Assembly (NCBI GenBank): GCA_035440445.1
Contig: DAORMJ010000016.1
Coordinates: 21,336 to 85,335, forward strand
Origin: Ga0077548 sp035440445
GTDB taxonomy: Bacteria > Pseudomonadota > Alphaproteobacteria > Rhizobiales > Xanthobacteraceae
Reading direction: 5' to 3'
Length of the DNA: 64,000 nt
Both the position numbers and the translations under genes were made by a program. Position 1 is the first letter of the stretch, and each line of letters begins with the position of its first letter. Below the pieces are notes generated by a model, which was given only the letters and a program-made list of their open reading frames with translations, did no database searches and was not told the origin of the DNA. Below are positions 15,814-24,818 of this stretch, piece by piece.

Positions 15814-16803
15814 ATGAAAGAGCCAGCGGCCCATCTGAAGAAGCGGCGCGTTCTCGTTACGGGAGGCGCGGGCTTTATCGGTTCTCATCTCTGCGAGCGC
15901 CTGTTGGCGCGCGGAGACACCGTGTTGTGTCTCGACAACTTCTTTACGGGAGACCGGCAGAACGTCGCCCACCTGAGCGACTACGCCGAGTTCGAGGTGA
16001 TACGCCACGACATCTGCAATCCGGTCTATGTCGAAGTGGACCAGATTTATAACCTGGCCTGTCCCGCGTCTCCGGTTCACTACCAGCACGATCCGATCAA
16101 GACTGCCAAGACCAGCATGCTGGGCGCGTTGAACGTGCTCGGTCTCGCAAAGCGGCTGCATGCGCCGGTACTGCAGGCATCGACCTCCGAAGTTTACGGC
16201 GATCCGGAAATCCATCCGCAGGTTGAGGAATACTGGGGCAACGTGAACCCGATCGGCCCGCGCGCCTGCTACGACGAAGGCAAGCGCGTCGCGGAAACGC
16301 TCTTCTTCGACTATCGCAGGCAGCACAATCTCAGCACCAAGGTCGTGCGCATCTTCAACACTTACGGCCCGCGCATGCACCCGAACGACGGCCGCGTCGT
16401 TTCCAACTTCATCGTGCAGGCGCTGCAGAATCGCGACATTACCATCTATGGCGATGGCAGCCGTACGCGCTCATTCTGCTATGTCGACGATCTCGTGACG
16501 GGTCTCGTGAAGTTCATGGACTCGCCGGACCAGATCACGGGTCCGCTGAACCTCGGCAATCCGCATGAGATCACCGTGCGCGAACTCGCGGACATCGTGA
16601 TTTCGATGACGGGATCCTCGTCCAAGCTCGCATTCCACGCGGTGCCGGTGGATGACCCGCGGCAGCGCCGCCCCGACATCAGCCGCGCCAACGAACAGCT
16701 CGACTGGAATCCGGTAACGCCGCTGATGCAGGGTCTGCAACGGACGATCGAGTATTTCGAGGCCGCACTCTCCGCGAACAAAGTGCCGGTTTCTCCGGTC
16801 TAG
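15814..16803 (+). CDS. uxs: UDP-glucuronate decarboxylase (UDP-xylose synthase)
   Basis: 329-residue extended SDR enzyme converting UDP-glucuronate to UDP-xylose with bound NAD+. The nucleotide motif TGGAGFIGSHLCERL, the substrate-site ACPASPVHYQ, STSEVYGDP and the catalytic ACYDEGKR (Tyr-x-x-x-Lys) are all characteristic of Uxs rather than of 4-epimerases. The start at ATG 15814 is preceded by AAAGGTAAG; an in-frame ATG at 15757 would add a charged tail. It supplies a pentose donor for the glycan locus. The stop overlaps the convergent methyltransferase at CTAG (16800-16803). Confidence 0.93.
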   Translation: MKEPAAHLKKRRVLVTGGAGFIGSHLCERLLARGDTVLCLDNFFTGDRQNVAHLSDYAEFEVIRHDICNPVYVEVDQIYNLACPASPVHYQHDPIKTAKTSMLGALNVLGLAKRLHAPVLQASTSEVYGDPEIHPQVEEYWGNVNPIGPRACYDEGKRVAETLFFDYRRQHNLSTKVVRIFNTYGPRMHPNDGRVVSNFIVQALQNRDITIYGDGSRTRSFCYVDDLVTGLVKFMDSPDQITGPLNLGNPHEITVRELADIVISMTGSSSKLAFHAVPVDDPRQRRPDISRANEQLDWNPVTPLMQGLQRTIEYFEAALSANKVPVSPV

Positions 16804-17561
16804 CGCTTGACCCAGTAGCCGCCAAAATGATCGATCCGCTGAATCGGGTCAGTGATGCCGTGCGCGTCCCTGTATTCGTCTATCGCCCGCCGCTGCCCGT
16901 CGAACAGATAATAGTCGTCCGCAATGAGCGCGCCGCCGGGCGAGAGCTTCGGATAGAGCACGAGCCCGTCGCGCGTGCTTTCGTAAAGGTCGCCGTCGAG
17001 GCGAAGCACCGCGATCCGCTCGATCTCGGCATCGGGCAGGGTGTCGCCGAACAGCCCTTTCAGAAAAACAACCTGCGCATCGAGCAAGCCGTAGCGCTCG
17101 AAATTGGATTTCACTTCTTCGAGCGAGACGGCGAACTCCGGAATTCCGCCGACGGTGAAGTTGCTGTCGGCATCCGACTGCGCCGGGAACCCCTCAAAAG
17201 AGTCGGCGGCAAAGACGCGGCGGTCGGCGATGTCGTAAGCCGCCAGCACCGCACGCATCATGATCGCGGCACCGCCACGCCAGACGCCAGTCTCGACGAA
17301 ATCGCCGGGCACGTTTTCTGCGATCACGCGCTCGCATTCGCTGCGCACGTTCTGCATCCGCAGCGTGCCGATCATGGAGGGCGCCTTTGATGGCCAGTCC
17401 CATCCTTGCTCGCGGTAACCGGGCCGATATTCGCCGCCGTTCGACGCCGCCAAAGGGGGGTCTTCGTTCAGCCGCCCGGTCAGGCTGTCCCGCATCAGGT
17501 CGAGATATGCCGTTCGCAAACGGCGGATATATTCGCTATCGGCCATTCGCCTGTTTCGCAT
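16800..17561 (-). CDS. TylF/MycF-like sugar O-methyltransferase
   Basis: About 253 residues of the macrocin-O-methyltransferase (TylF) family, which use S-adenosylmethionine and Mg2+ to methylate sugar hydroxyls. Visible motifs: GDFVETGVWRGGAAIMM (SAM loop), FAADSFEGFP, LRLDGDLYEST and the metal-binding IADDYY, then YWVKR at the end. Start taken at ATG 17561, with ATG 17546 (MADSEY) equally possible; only 31-46 bases separate it from the divergent epimerase gene, so both promoters are compressed there. In this setting it likely methylates a sugar of the glycan. Confidence 0.88.
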   Translation of the reverse strand: MRNRRMADSEYIRRLRTAYLDLMRDSLTGRLNEDPPLAASNGGEYRPGYREQGWDWPSKAPSMIGTLRMQNVRSECERVIAENVPGDFVETGVWRGGAAIMMRAVLAAYDIADRRVFAADSFEGFPAQSDADSNFTVGGIPEFAVSLEEVKSNFERYGLLDAQVVFLKGLFGDTLPDAEIERIAVLRLDGDLYESTRDGLVLYPKLSPGGALIADDYYLFDGQRRAIDEYRDAHGITDPIQRIDHFGGYWVKR

Positions 17562-17592
17562 ATACCTGCACCGCAACTCAACGGAAGGCTTC

Positions 17593-18615
17593 ATGAGCAC
17601 CAAGCACGTTCTGATTACCGGGGGCGCCGGCTTCGTCGGCTGCAATGCGGCGCGCTATTTCGGGCAGCGGAACTGGCAGGTGACCGTGCTGGATAATCTC
17701 TCGCGTGTGGGCACCGAGAGCAATCTCGAATGGCTGCGGGACGAGACCGCCTTCGAGTTCGCCAAGGTGGATGTTCGCGATACCGCATCCGTCAATAAGG
17801 TGATCTCGGAGAGCAAGCCCGACGCGGTCATTCATCTGGCAGCGCAGGTCGCGGTCACGACATCGGTGACCGATCCCCGCACGGACTTCGAGGTGAATGC
17901 GCTCGGCACCTTCAACCTGCTCGATGCCGTCCGCCGCTTCCGGCCGGACGCCGCGTTTCTGTTCGCCTCGACCAACAAGGTGTACGGCAAGATCACCGGA
18001 GCGACTTCCGCGTTGCAGGGCAACCGCTACGCTTATACCAACCGGCCGGAAGGGATTCCCGAAAGCGAGCCGCTGGACTTCCTGTCGCCCTATGGCTGCT
18101 CGAAGGGTGCGGCCGATCAATACGTGCTCGACTTCGCGCGCATCTACGGCATCCCGGCAGCATCGTTCCGGCAGTCGTGCATCTACGGGCCGCGCCAGTT
18201 CGGCGTGGAAGATCAGGGCTGGGTCGCGTGGTTCGCGATCGCAACGCTTTTGCAGAAGAACATTACGATTTACGGCGACGGCAAGCAGGTGCGCGACGTC
18301 CTGCATGTCGACGATCTCGTGCGCGCCTATGAAGCCGCGATCCGTTCGCCGGATGAAATCCGCGGGCAGGCGTTCAATATCGGCGGCGGCACGCAGCAGA
18401 CGCTTTCGCTGCTCGAACTGATCGACATGCTGGAAAAGCACTACAAGCGGAAGATCCCGCTGAAATTCGACAAGTGGCGTCCGGGCGATCAGGAAGTTTA
18501 TGTGAGCGACGTGCGCAAGCTCGAAAAGACGCTCGGCTGGAAGCCATCGATCGACGCCAAAGAGGGTGTCGGCAAACTGATCGAATGGGTCGAACGCAAT
18601 CGCGACGCGTTCTAA
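17593..18615 (+). CDS. CDP-paratose 2-epimerase-like NAD-dependent sugar epimerase
   Basis: 340-residue extended SDR. TGGAGFVGCNAARYF binds NAD, STNKVYG and YGCSKGAADQY form the active site (Tyr-x-x-x-Lys). The insertion with EDQGWVAWF and the NKVYG wording are typical of CDP-tyvelose/CDP-paratose epimerases rather than GalE. The exact nucleotide sugar is not provable; genes for making CDP-paratose itself are not in the window. It opens the plus-strand run that continues to the GH39 gene, with 28 bases to the next gene. Confidence 0.86.
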   Translation: MSTKHVLITGGAGFVGCNAARYFGQRNWQVTVLDNLSRVGTESNLEWLRDETAFEFAKVDVRDTASVNKVISESKPDAVIHLAAQVAVTTSVTDPRTDFEVNALGTFNLLDAVRRFRPDAAFLFASTNKVYGKITGATSALQGNRYAYTNRPEGIPESEPLDFLSPYGCSKGAADQYVLDFARIYGIPAASFRQSCIYGPRQFGVEDQGWVAWFAIATLLQKNITIYGDGKQVRDVLHVDDLVRAYEAAIRSPDEIRGQAFNIGGGTQQTLSLLELIDMLEKHYKRKIPLKFDKWRPGDQEVYVSDVRKLEKTLGWKPSIDAKEGVGKLIEWVERNRDAF

Positions 18616-18643
18616 TAATCAAGATGCCGCTGGAGGCGGATGA

Positions 18644-19624
18644 ATGAAAGTTCTGGTTACGGGCGGCGCCGGCTTCATCGGCATCCATCTGACGAAGCGT
18701 CTGCTTGCCGATGGTCACGACGTTTTCGTCGTCGATAACGAGTCGAACGGCGATCCTTCGCTCGTTCCGGCTGCTGCAAAATACACGCGCGGCGACGTGA
18801 CGAAGCCGGAGGAAGTGGAGCCGATCTTTGCCGCCGGGATCGATGCAGTTTGCCATATCGCCGGGCAGGTCTCGATCATCAAGGCGTTCTCCGATCCGGT
18901 CGCGGACCTCCGCACGAACACCGAAGGCACCGTGCAAATTCTGAAGCTCTGCGTGAAGCACAAGGTACCGCGCCTGCTTTATGCGAGCTCCATGACGCTC
19001 TATGGCGACTGCAAGGTCGTGCCGACGCCGGAAAGCGAACCCTGCGTGCCGGACTCTTATTACGGCATCACCAAATTCGCTGCCGAACGCTATGTGCATT
19101 CGACCGCCGAACGGCCCGATCTCGGCTTCGACTTCTCGGTGACCTCGTTGCGCATGTTCAGCGTGTTCGGTCCGGGACAGTCATATAACAACCCGTATCA
19201 GGGCGTGCTCGGCATCTTCAGCGGTAACATTCTGCGCGGCGAGCCCATCACCATCTTCGGCGACGGCGAGCAGACGCGGGATTTCATTTTCGTCGAAGAC
19301 ATCGTCGATGGCTGGTCGCGCGCGCTGGTCGCGCCCAAGGCCAAGGGCCAGATCATCAATCTGGGCGGCGGCCGCTCGACCTCGATCAACCAGCTTGCAG
19401 ATGCGGTAGTTGGCGCATTCGGCTTTGCCAAAGGCGGGTACGAAATCCGCCACGCACCGGGCAGGCCTGGTGAGCAGCGCGCGGTGCAGGCAGACATTCG
19501 CAAGGCGAACGAACTGATCGGCTGGTCGCCACGAACGAGTTTCGAAGAAGGGCTGAAGAAGACCGTGGCCTGGGCGAAATCAGAATTTGAAAAGAGCGGC
19601 GCCGTGCCGGGAGGACGTAAATGA
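18644..19624 (+). CDS. NAD-dependent sugar-nucleotide epimerase/dehydratase
   Basis: 326-residue extended SDR. TGGAGFIGIHLTKRL, SSMTLYGD and YYGITKFAAERY (Tyr-x-x-x-Lys) are intact, as is the C-terminal FGDGEQTRDFIFVEDIVDGW block. It resembles UDP-glucose 4-epimerases and related enzymes but the substrate cannot be fixed; a UDP-hexose or UDP-pentose (for example UDP-xylose to UDP-arabinose) is plausible with the Uxs nearby. Its stop overlaps the next start by 4 bases (ATGA), evidence for translational coupling. Confidence 0.88.
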   Translation: MKVLVTGGAGFIGIHLTKRLLADGHDVFVVDNESNGDPSLVPAAAKYTRGDVTKPEEVEPIFAAGIDAVCHIAGQVSIIKAFSDPVADLRTNTEGTVQILKLCVKHKVPRLLYASSMTLYGDCKVVPTPESEPCVPDSYYGITKFAAERYVHSTAERPDLGFDFSVTSLRMFSVFGPGQSYNNPYQGVLGIFSGNILRGEPITIFGDGEQTRDFIFVEDIVDGWSRALVAPKAKGQIINLGGGRSTSINQLADAVVGAFGFAKGGYEIRHAPGRPGEQRAVQADIRKANELIGWSPRTSFEEGLKKTVAWAKSEFEKSGAVPGGRK

Positions 19625-20700
19625 GACTGCTTCTCGTCACCTCGGTCGATGCCTGGACGCGCAGCGTCTCTACGATTCACAAATGGATCGCTGCTGGCCA
19701 AAAGCTCGGCCACGACATCGCGATCTATGGCGAGCCGAACCCGGAGCTTCCCGGCCTTCGCTTCACGGCTGACCTGAGCAATCTCGATCTCGCGCTGTTC
19801 GTGCTGCAGGTGCCGTCGGACCTTCCGGACATGCCCTATCTTGCGCGCGTTCTCGACGGCGTGCCGCGTGAAAAGCGCGCGCTGGTCGATCTGTGGGGCC
19901 GCTACAACGACACGATCCGCGTGGACCACGACTTCAATCATCTGGAAAAGATGGACGGCCATCAGGCATGGGAATGGCAGGACGCGATCGCCGCTGTCTC
20001 GGACGTCATCCTGCAGCCCACGCTCTCGCCGAGACGCGCGAACGTGAAATCATTCCTGTTTCATGGCTTCGATGAAACCTCTGTCGAGAAGCCATACAGG
20101 AACGCAGCCGAAGCCGCCGCAGCCTGGGCGAAGAAGCCTTATGGCGCGATGTATGTCGGCAGCAACTGGCAGCGCTGGCATCAGGTCCGCGATTTCCTCG
20201 AAGGCTTCGCGCCGGTTCGAAAAGAGGCGGGGCCAGCCTGCCTGATTGGTTGGGACTGGCATGCGCGTCCGGACTGGGCCGAGCAGATGGCGATCATGGG
20301 CGTCGATACCGATCCGGCGCTACTGAAAAGCCTCGACGTCGAAGTCCGTGACGGCACGCGCTTCGACGAGATCGTGGGCCTGCTCGGGCACGCAAAGTTT
20401 GCGCCTGTCATCCATCGCCCATTGTTTCGGCAACTCGGCTTCGTCACCAACCGGAGTTTCGAGACCTTCTACGCCGATACGATCCCGGTGCTGATGCTGT
20501 CGCGCGACTTCGTCGGGCAGATCTACGGACCGGCGGCGCCGAAGCTCGTGCCGGAGCAGGGCGTTGCCGCCTGGGTCTCCGACGCGCTGAAGAATCCGGA
20601 AGCCTACTGGGACGCCGTGCTGAAAACGCGCGCACATCTCGCAGCCACGCACTCTTACGCCAAGCGGATCGAAGAACTGACGAAGGCGACGGCGCGGTGA
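19621..20700 (+). CDS. CgeB-like putative glycosyltransferase, paralogue 1
   Basis: 359 residues without a membrane segment. It starts like a GT-B N-domain (MRLLLVTSVDAWTRS). The centre has DFNHLEKM, then SDVILQPTLSPRRANVKSFLFHGFD. The C-terminal part has the motif FVTNRSFETFYADTIPVLML, comparable to the R-x-F-E-x-x-A block of CgeB/DUF3880-type glycosyltransferases. The next two genes encode diverged copies with the same blocks. Likely transfers a sugar in synthesis of a surface glycan; donor and acceptor unknown. Overlaps both neighbours by 4 bases. Confidence 0.68.
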   Translation: MRLLLVTSVDAWTRSVSTIHKWIAAGQKLGHDIAIYGEPNPELPGLRFTADLSNLDLALFVLQVPSDLPDMPYLARVLDGVPREKRALVDLWGRYNDTIRVDHDFNHLEKMDGHQAWEWQDAIAAVSDVILQPTLSPRRANVKSFLFHGFDETSVEKPYRNAAEAAAAWAKKPYGAMYVGSNWQRWHQVRDFLEGFAPVRKEAGPACLIGWDWHARPDWAEQMAIMGVDTDPALLKSLDVEVRDGTRFDEIVGLLGHAKFAPVIHRPLFRQLGFVTNRSFETFYADTIPVLMLSRDFVGQIYGPAAPKLVPEQGVAAWVSDALKNPEAYWDAVLKTRAHLAATHSYAKRIEELTKATAR

Positions 20701-21755
20701 ATATCCTCTTCGTCATGAAGCATCGCGGCAACGCGGGGAACACCCACGCGGTCGCGAACTATATCCGTGTTGCGCCGAAATACGGGCACAATGTCGCGAT
20801 GTATGGCGATGCGCTGGACTATATGCCCGAGATCAAGTTCTCGCGCGACGTGCGCGCATTCGACCGCATCGCCTACCTGTTCGAATCCGAGATTTACCGG
20901 CTCGGCCGGTTAGACGAAACGCGCATGCTCGGGATCGTTCCGAAGCGTCACCGCATGATCTTCGACATGGACGGCATGTATCATCCCGTGACCAAAGTCG
21001 ATGACTACGATTTCAACCACGCCACGCAAGCGGAGCAGGAGCGCTGGAAGGAATATTACGACGCACTCTCCGATGTCGTGATGAAGCCGACGCTTGCGAC
21101 GTCGAACGATCCGCATGTTCGCCCGATGATCTTCTACGGCTACGACCCGGCGCTCGAGATACCGTTGGGCTCGGTTAGCGCCAAAGAATACGACATCATG
21201 CACCTCGGCCATAACTGGTGGCGCTGGCGCGATGTCGGCCGCAAATTCCTTCCCGCGATCGAGCCGGTGCGTGAGCGGATCGGGAAGATCGGCTTCATTG
21301 GTCTCTGGTGGGATGGCCCGCCGGCGGAGGGCAAGGATGCCGGACCGGAAGCGGCGTTCGAGAGCGATCCAGCCCTGATCAAACGGCTCCGCGTAACGCC
21401 CGAAGACTCGGTCATGTACACCGACGTGATCCGTAAGATGGGCACGGCAAAGATCAATATCTTCACGCAGCGTCCCGTGCTGCATCACATGAAGCACATC
21501 ACGCTGAAATACTTCGAAGTGTTCTACGCCGACACCATCCCGCTTCTGATGCTCGACGAAGATATCGCGCTGCACGTGTACGGGCCGGCGGCGCGCGAAT
21601 TGATGCTACGGGAGAACATCGCGGACAAGGTGATCGATGCGCTGGAGCGGCCCGCGCATTATCGCGACGTTGTCGGCACCGTCCGGAAGTATCTCGCGGC
21701 CCACAACTCTTACGACAAGCGCATGGCGGAGCTTGTCTCCGCGCTGCCGGAGTAG
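20697..21755 (+). CDS. CgeB-like putative glycosyltransferase, paralogue 2
   Basis: 352 residues, GTG start overlapping the previous stop. Same order of blocks as its neighbours: MNILFVMKHRGNAGNT, a central YDFNHATQAEQERWKEYYD, SDVVMKPTLAT with VRPMIFYGYDPALE, and the C-terminal LKYFEVFYADTIPLLMLD. The Arg before FE found in the other two copies is replaced by Lys-Tyr (LKYFE), which may alter nucleotide-phosphate binding. Four bases separate its stop from the next start. Function inferred as glycosyl transfer. Confidence 0.68.
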   Translation: MNILFVMKHRGNAGNTHAVANYIRVAPKYGHNVAMYGDALDYMPEIKFSRDVRAFDRIAYLFESEIYRLGRLDETRMLGIVPKRHRMIFDMDGMYHPVTKVDDYDFNHATQAEQERWKEYYDALSDVVMKPTLATSNDPHVRPMIFYGYDPALEIPLGSVSAKEYDIMHLGHNWWRWRDVGRKFLPAIEPVRERIGKIGFIGLWWDGPPAEGKDAGPEAAFESDPALIKRLRVTPEDSVMYTDVIRKMGTAKINIFTQRPVLHHMKHITLKYFEVFYADTIPLLMLDEDIALHVYGPAARELMLRENIADKVIDALERPAHYRDVVGTVRKYLAAHNSYDKRMAELVSALPE

Positions 21756-21758
21756 CCG

Positions 21759-22811
21759 ATGAAAATCGTATTCGTCTACTGGGGTTACGAGAACGCGGGC
21801 AGCATGCTCGATCTGCGCGGCTATGCGCGCGCGGGCAAAGCGCTCGGTCACGAGATCACGGTTTATGGCCCTCCGAACGCCGCATTCATGCTCGATTACT
21901 CGAAGGAGCTCGAGGGCGCGGATGCGGTCGTGTTCGTGTTCGAGTGGACCACTGATCTGCAGTTCGGCGACAGGCTCGACTGGGCGCGGCTGCTGGAGTC
22001 GGTCCCGCGCAGCCGCCGCATCGTGATGGATTGCGACGGTGCTTACAACGAGCCGATGGAATTTCGCGGCGACTACAACCACAAGACGCCGGAGAAGAGC
22101 CGCCGCTGGATCGAAGTCTGCGACAGTATCAGCGACAAGGTTCTGCAGCCGACCTTGCGGCCGAAGCGGCCGAACGTGCGGCCGTTCCTGTTTCACATCT
22201 ACGATCCGACCTGGGAGTCGCCGCTGGATTTCTCCGACAAGGAATTCAGCATGATCTATGTCGGCCATACCAAGTTCCGGTGGCATGGCATGTCGCAGGT
22301 CTTGCAGGCGATCGAGCCGGTCCGCGAAAAGGTCGGCCGCGTCGGACTGGTCGGCGAGGGCTGGGACGCGCCGCTCGAATGGACTGAATATCAGGAGATC
22401 AAGGCCGACTATTTCGTCGATCGCGAGTGGCTTCGAAAGAACCACTTCGAGGCGCTGCCTGCCGTGCCGTTTCCGAAAGTCACGGAGACGATGAACATGG
22501 GCGTGTTCAATCCGGTGATCTATCGTCCGCTGTTCGAGCACCTCGATTTCGTGACCTGCCGCACCTTCGAAACGCCCGCCGCCGGAACCATTCCGCTCTT
22601 TCTGCTAGACCCGCGCTACGTGGAAGACATCTACGGCAAGCGCGCGCTCGAACTCACCTTTGCCGAGGGCAACCGCTCCGAGAAAATTCTCGATGTCCTC
22701 GCGCGGCCAGAACACTACGCCGGAATCGTGCAGGACATCCGCAGCGACTTCGCCGTCCGGCATAGTCCCGAGGCGCGGCTGAAGCGGCTGATCGAAATCA
22801 TCGAGGAGTGA
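21759..22811 (+). CDS. CgeB-like putative glycosyltransferase, paralogue 3
   Basis: 350 residues. Blocks: MKIVFVYWGYENAGSM at the start, DYNHKTPEKSRRWIEVCDS, SDKVLQPTLRPKRPNVRPFLFHIYDP and VTCRTFETPAAGTIPLFLLDPRY near the C-terminus; the last is the closest of the three to the CgeB/group-1 pattern R-x-F-E-x-x-A-x-G. Cytosolic, no signal. Together with the two preceding genes it forms a tandem array that probably arose by duplication and then diverged; the three enzymes may add successive residues. Confidence 0.7.
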   Translation: MKIVFVYWGYENAGSMLDLRGYARAGKALGHEITVYGPPNAAFMLDYSKELEGADAVVFVFEWTTDLQFGDRLDWARLLESVPRSRRIVMDCDGAYNEPMEFRGDYNHKTPEKSRRWIEVCDSISDKVLQPTLRPKRPNVRPFLFHIYDPTWESPLDFSDKEFSMIYVGHTKFRWHGMSQVLQAIEPVREKVGRVGLVGEGWDAPLEWTEYQEIKADYFVDREWLRKNHFEALPAVPFPKVTETMNMGVFNPVIYRPLFEHLDFVTCRTFETPAAGTIPLFLLDPRYVEDIYGKRALELTFAEGNRSEKILDVLARPEHYAGIVQDIRSDFAVRHSPEARLKRLIEIIEE

Positions 22812-22818
22812 CGGGGCT

Positions 22819-24171
22819 TTGCGCGAGCACGACCCTCACGGATCTGCCAGTTCTGCGGTGAGCAATTCGCGGATGAAGCTGCGCTACGGCTTCAACGAGA
22901 TTTACGGCTGGTACCATCTTTCGCAAGGCGCGCACCGCGAGGAAGTCCAGCGCCGGATGAGGCTGATGGGCACGAAGGTCGTGCGCCTCTTCGTGTTCGA
23001 TCAGCCGGTGCCGGATCCCTTCAAGGACTGGCGCAATTTCGAAGGCGTCGTGCAGGCTGTGCTCGACATTGGCGCGAAGCCCATGATCACCTTCGCCAAG
23101 TTTCCCGAGCCTTACGATCGGCCGAAGAACATCAACGACTTCGTGTTGCGTTCTGCCGAAGTGCTATGGAGCATGATCGAACGCTGGGGCGGCGAGGAAG
23201 TCAGCCAGTGGTACTTCGGCATCTGGAACGAGCCGAATAACCTGATTGTCGGCGGCGATCTGAACTTCAAGCAATATCTTCGCATCTATCAGGCGCTGTC
23301 GGCTGAGATATACCGGCAATTGTCGCCTTATCTCGGCACCCGCAAGGCATTGATCGGCGGCCCCGCGATCGACGGCACGCATCGCGCCTACTGGCTCGAC
23401 TGGATTTGCCGTCTGCTGGACGAAGTCGATGACCGGCAACTCGGTTTTGTGTCCTGGCATTGCTACGGCGACTGGCGCCCTGCAGTGCCGAGCAAGTCGC
23501 TTGGACTGGAAATGTGGGGCTCGCCGGATTCCCCGAATGGAGATGCCTTCGAGAAGCTGTTGCTTGCGCGGACGCCGACCTACGAGGCGAAGGCGCGAAG
23601 CGTCGCGCGATTGCTGGTCGGTAGAAACGTGCTGAACGTCTGCGGCGAACTCAACACCATGTCGCATCACGAGTATTATTACACGCTCGGCCACAATCAG
23701 AACCAACTCGGCGCTGCTTACTATGCATCCGCCCTGATCCATCTGATCCGCGGGGGCGCGGAGATGGAACTGCGCTGGACGGCGACCGCGCACACGGACG
23801 CCTATGGTCTGGTCTATATGGATGGAAAGCCGAGCCCGGCGGCGCTCGCCAAGCAAGTCTTCGCACAGCACGTCCAGTTCGGCGACGAACTGCGGTTCCC
23901 GGAAAACAGACTCGCACTTCCGCAGCTCGATGCGATCGTCAGCGTATCGCCGCGCGGCACGAGCGGGGTCTTCGTCAATACATCGCGGGAGCCGGTGAGC
24001 TTCATGCCAGCGGAATGGGATGCCGCGCTCGGCTCATGCAATCGGTTGTTCCGTCTGGACCTGACGACGGAGGACCGCGTGGTCGCGGAACCCTGCGGCG
24101 AGCGGATCACCTTGAACGGCTACGGCGTCGGCGTGATAAGTACCGGCGGCGCCGACACAGCAATCGATTAG
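22819..24171 (+). CDS. GH39-like glycoside hydrolase
   Basis: 450 residues from TTG 22819; GTG 22858 or ATG 22873 (MKLRYGFNEIYGW) are possible later starts and would leave the domain intact. A (beta/alpha)8 glycosidase of the xylosidase/iduronidase type: acid/base Glu138 in WNEPN and candidate nucleophile Glu277 in NVCGELN, plus SWHCYGDW and a C-terminal beta-rich part. GH39 enzymes cleave beta-xylosides or alpha-iduronides. No signal peptide is visible, so it seems cytosolic, odd for a polymer-degrading enzyme. Encoded 7 bases after the third putative glycosyltransferase, so it may trim or edit a lipid-linked intermediate. Confidence 0.8.
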   Translation: MREHDPHGSASSAVSNSRMKLRYGFNEIYGWYHLSQGAHREEVQRRMRLMGTKVVRLFVFDQPVPDPFKDWRNFEGVVQAVLDIGAKPMITFAKFPEPYDRPKNINDFVLRSAEVLWSMIERWGGEEVSQWYFGIWNEPNNLIVGGDLNFKQYLRIYQALSAEIYRQLSPYLGTRKALIGGPAIDGTHRAYWLDWICRLLDEVDDRQLGFVSWHCYGDWRPAVPSKSLGLEMWGSPDSPNGDAFEKLLLARTPTYEAKARSVARLLVGRNVLNVCGELNTMSHHEYYYTLGHNQNQLGAAYYASALIHLIRGGAEMELRWTATAHTDAYGLVYMDGKPSPAALAKQVFAQHVQFGDELRFPENRLALPQLDAIVSVSPRGTSGVFVNTSREPVSFMPAEWDAALGSCNRLFRLDLTTEDRVVAEPCGERITLNGYGVGVISTGGADTAID

Positions 24172-24257
24172 AGCAAAAGGTCATGCTCGATCAGACAGGT
24201 ACGCGACGGTTCGGTTTCAACATACTCGAACCAGACAACAGATAACGGGAGTGCTTC

Positions 24258-24818
24258 GTGGATAAGGCATTTGGTTGGCTTGGCGAAATTTTTCAGACGC
24301 TGCTCCGGGTTATACCGTGGCTTGTCATCGTGCCGGCGACCCATCGCGGCGTGGCGTTCGTGCGCGGGCACAAAGTGAAGGAATGGGGACCCGGGCTGCA
24401 CTGGTTCTGGCCGGTTGTGACGACCTACAAACTGTTGATCGTGGTCCGGCAAACGGTGCGCATCCAGTCCAAGGTCATCATGACCAGGGATTTGAAGACC
24501 GTTACCGTGGGCTCGCTCGTCACCTATCATATCGATGATGTGGTCGCGGCCGGCGTGCATATCGCCGACCTTGCATCGGACGTGATCGAGCGCTCGCAGG
24601 CCGCGATCCTCGCGGCGGTCTCGAAGCACACGATCGAGTCCATTCAGGCCGACCGCCTCGGCTTCAACAAGGAACTGACCGAACGGGTCGGCGAGGTGCT
24701 GAACGGCTACGGCGTCCAGATCCATCAGGCGCAGCTCACCGAGTTCGCGCCTTGCACGGCGCTTGCGATCAACGGCAACGCCGCGGTCGGCAGCTATTCG
24801 CTCTGGACCGGGTTCTAG
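24258..24818 (+). CDS. Short Band-7/SPFH-domain membrane protein
   Basis: 186 residues. A hydrophobic segment at about 9-27 (LGEIFQTLLRVIPWLVIVPA) precedes an SPFH/Band-7 domain (GVAFVRGHKVKEWGPGLHWFWP, then a VTVGSLVTYHIDD strand and VIERSQAAILAAVSKHTIESI). It lacks the long coiled coil and C-terminal part of flotillins and stomatins, so it is a minimal member. SPFH proteins organise membrane complexes or regulate proteases; no protease partner is adjacent. It lies 86 bases after the GH39 gene on the same strand. Its stop overlaps that of the convergent HPP gene (CTAG, 24815-24818). Confidence 0.85.
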   Translation: MDKAFGWLGEIFQTLLRVIPWLVIVPATHRGVAFVRGHKVKEWGPGLHWFWPVVTTYKLLIVVRQTVRIQSKVIMTRDLKTVTVGSLVTYHIDDVVAAGVHIADLASDVIERSQAAILAAVSKHTIESIQADRLGFNKELTERVGEVLNGYGVQIHQAQLTEFAPCTALAINGNAAVGSYSLWTGF

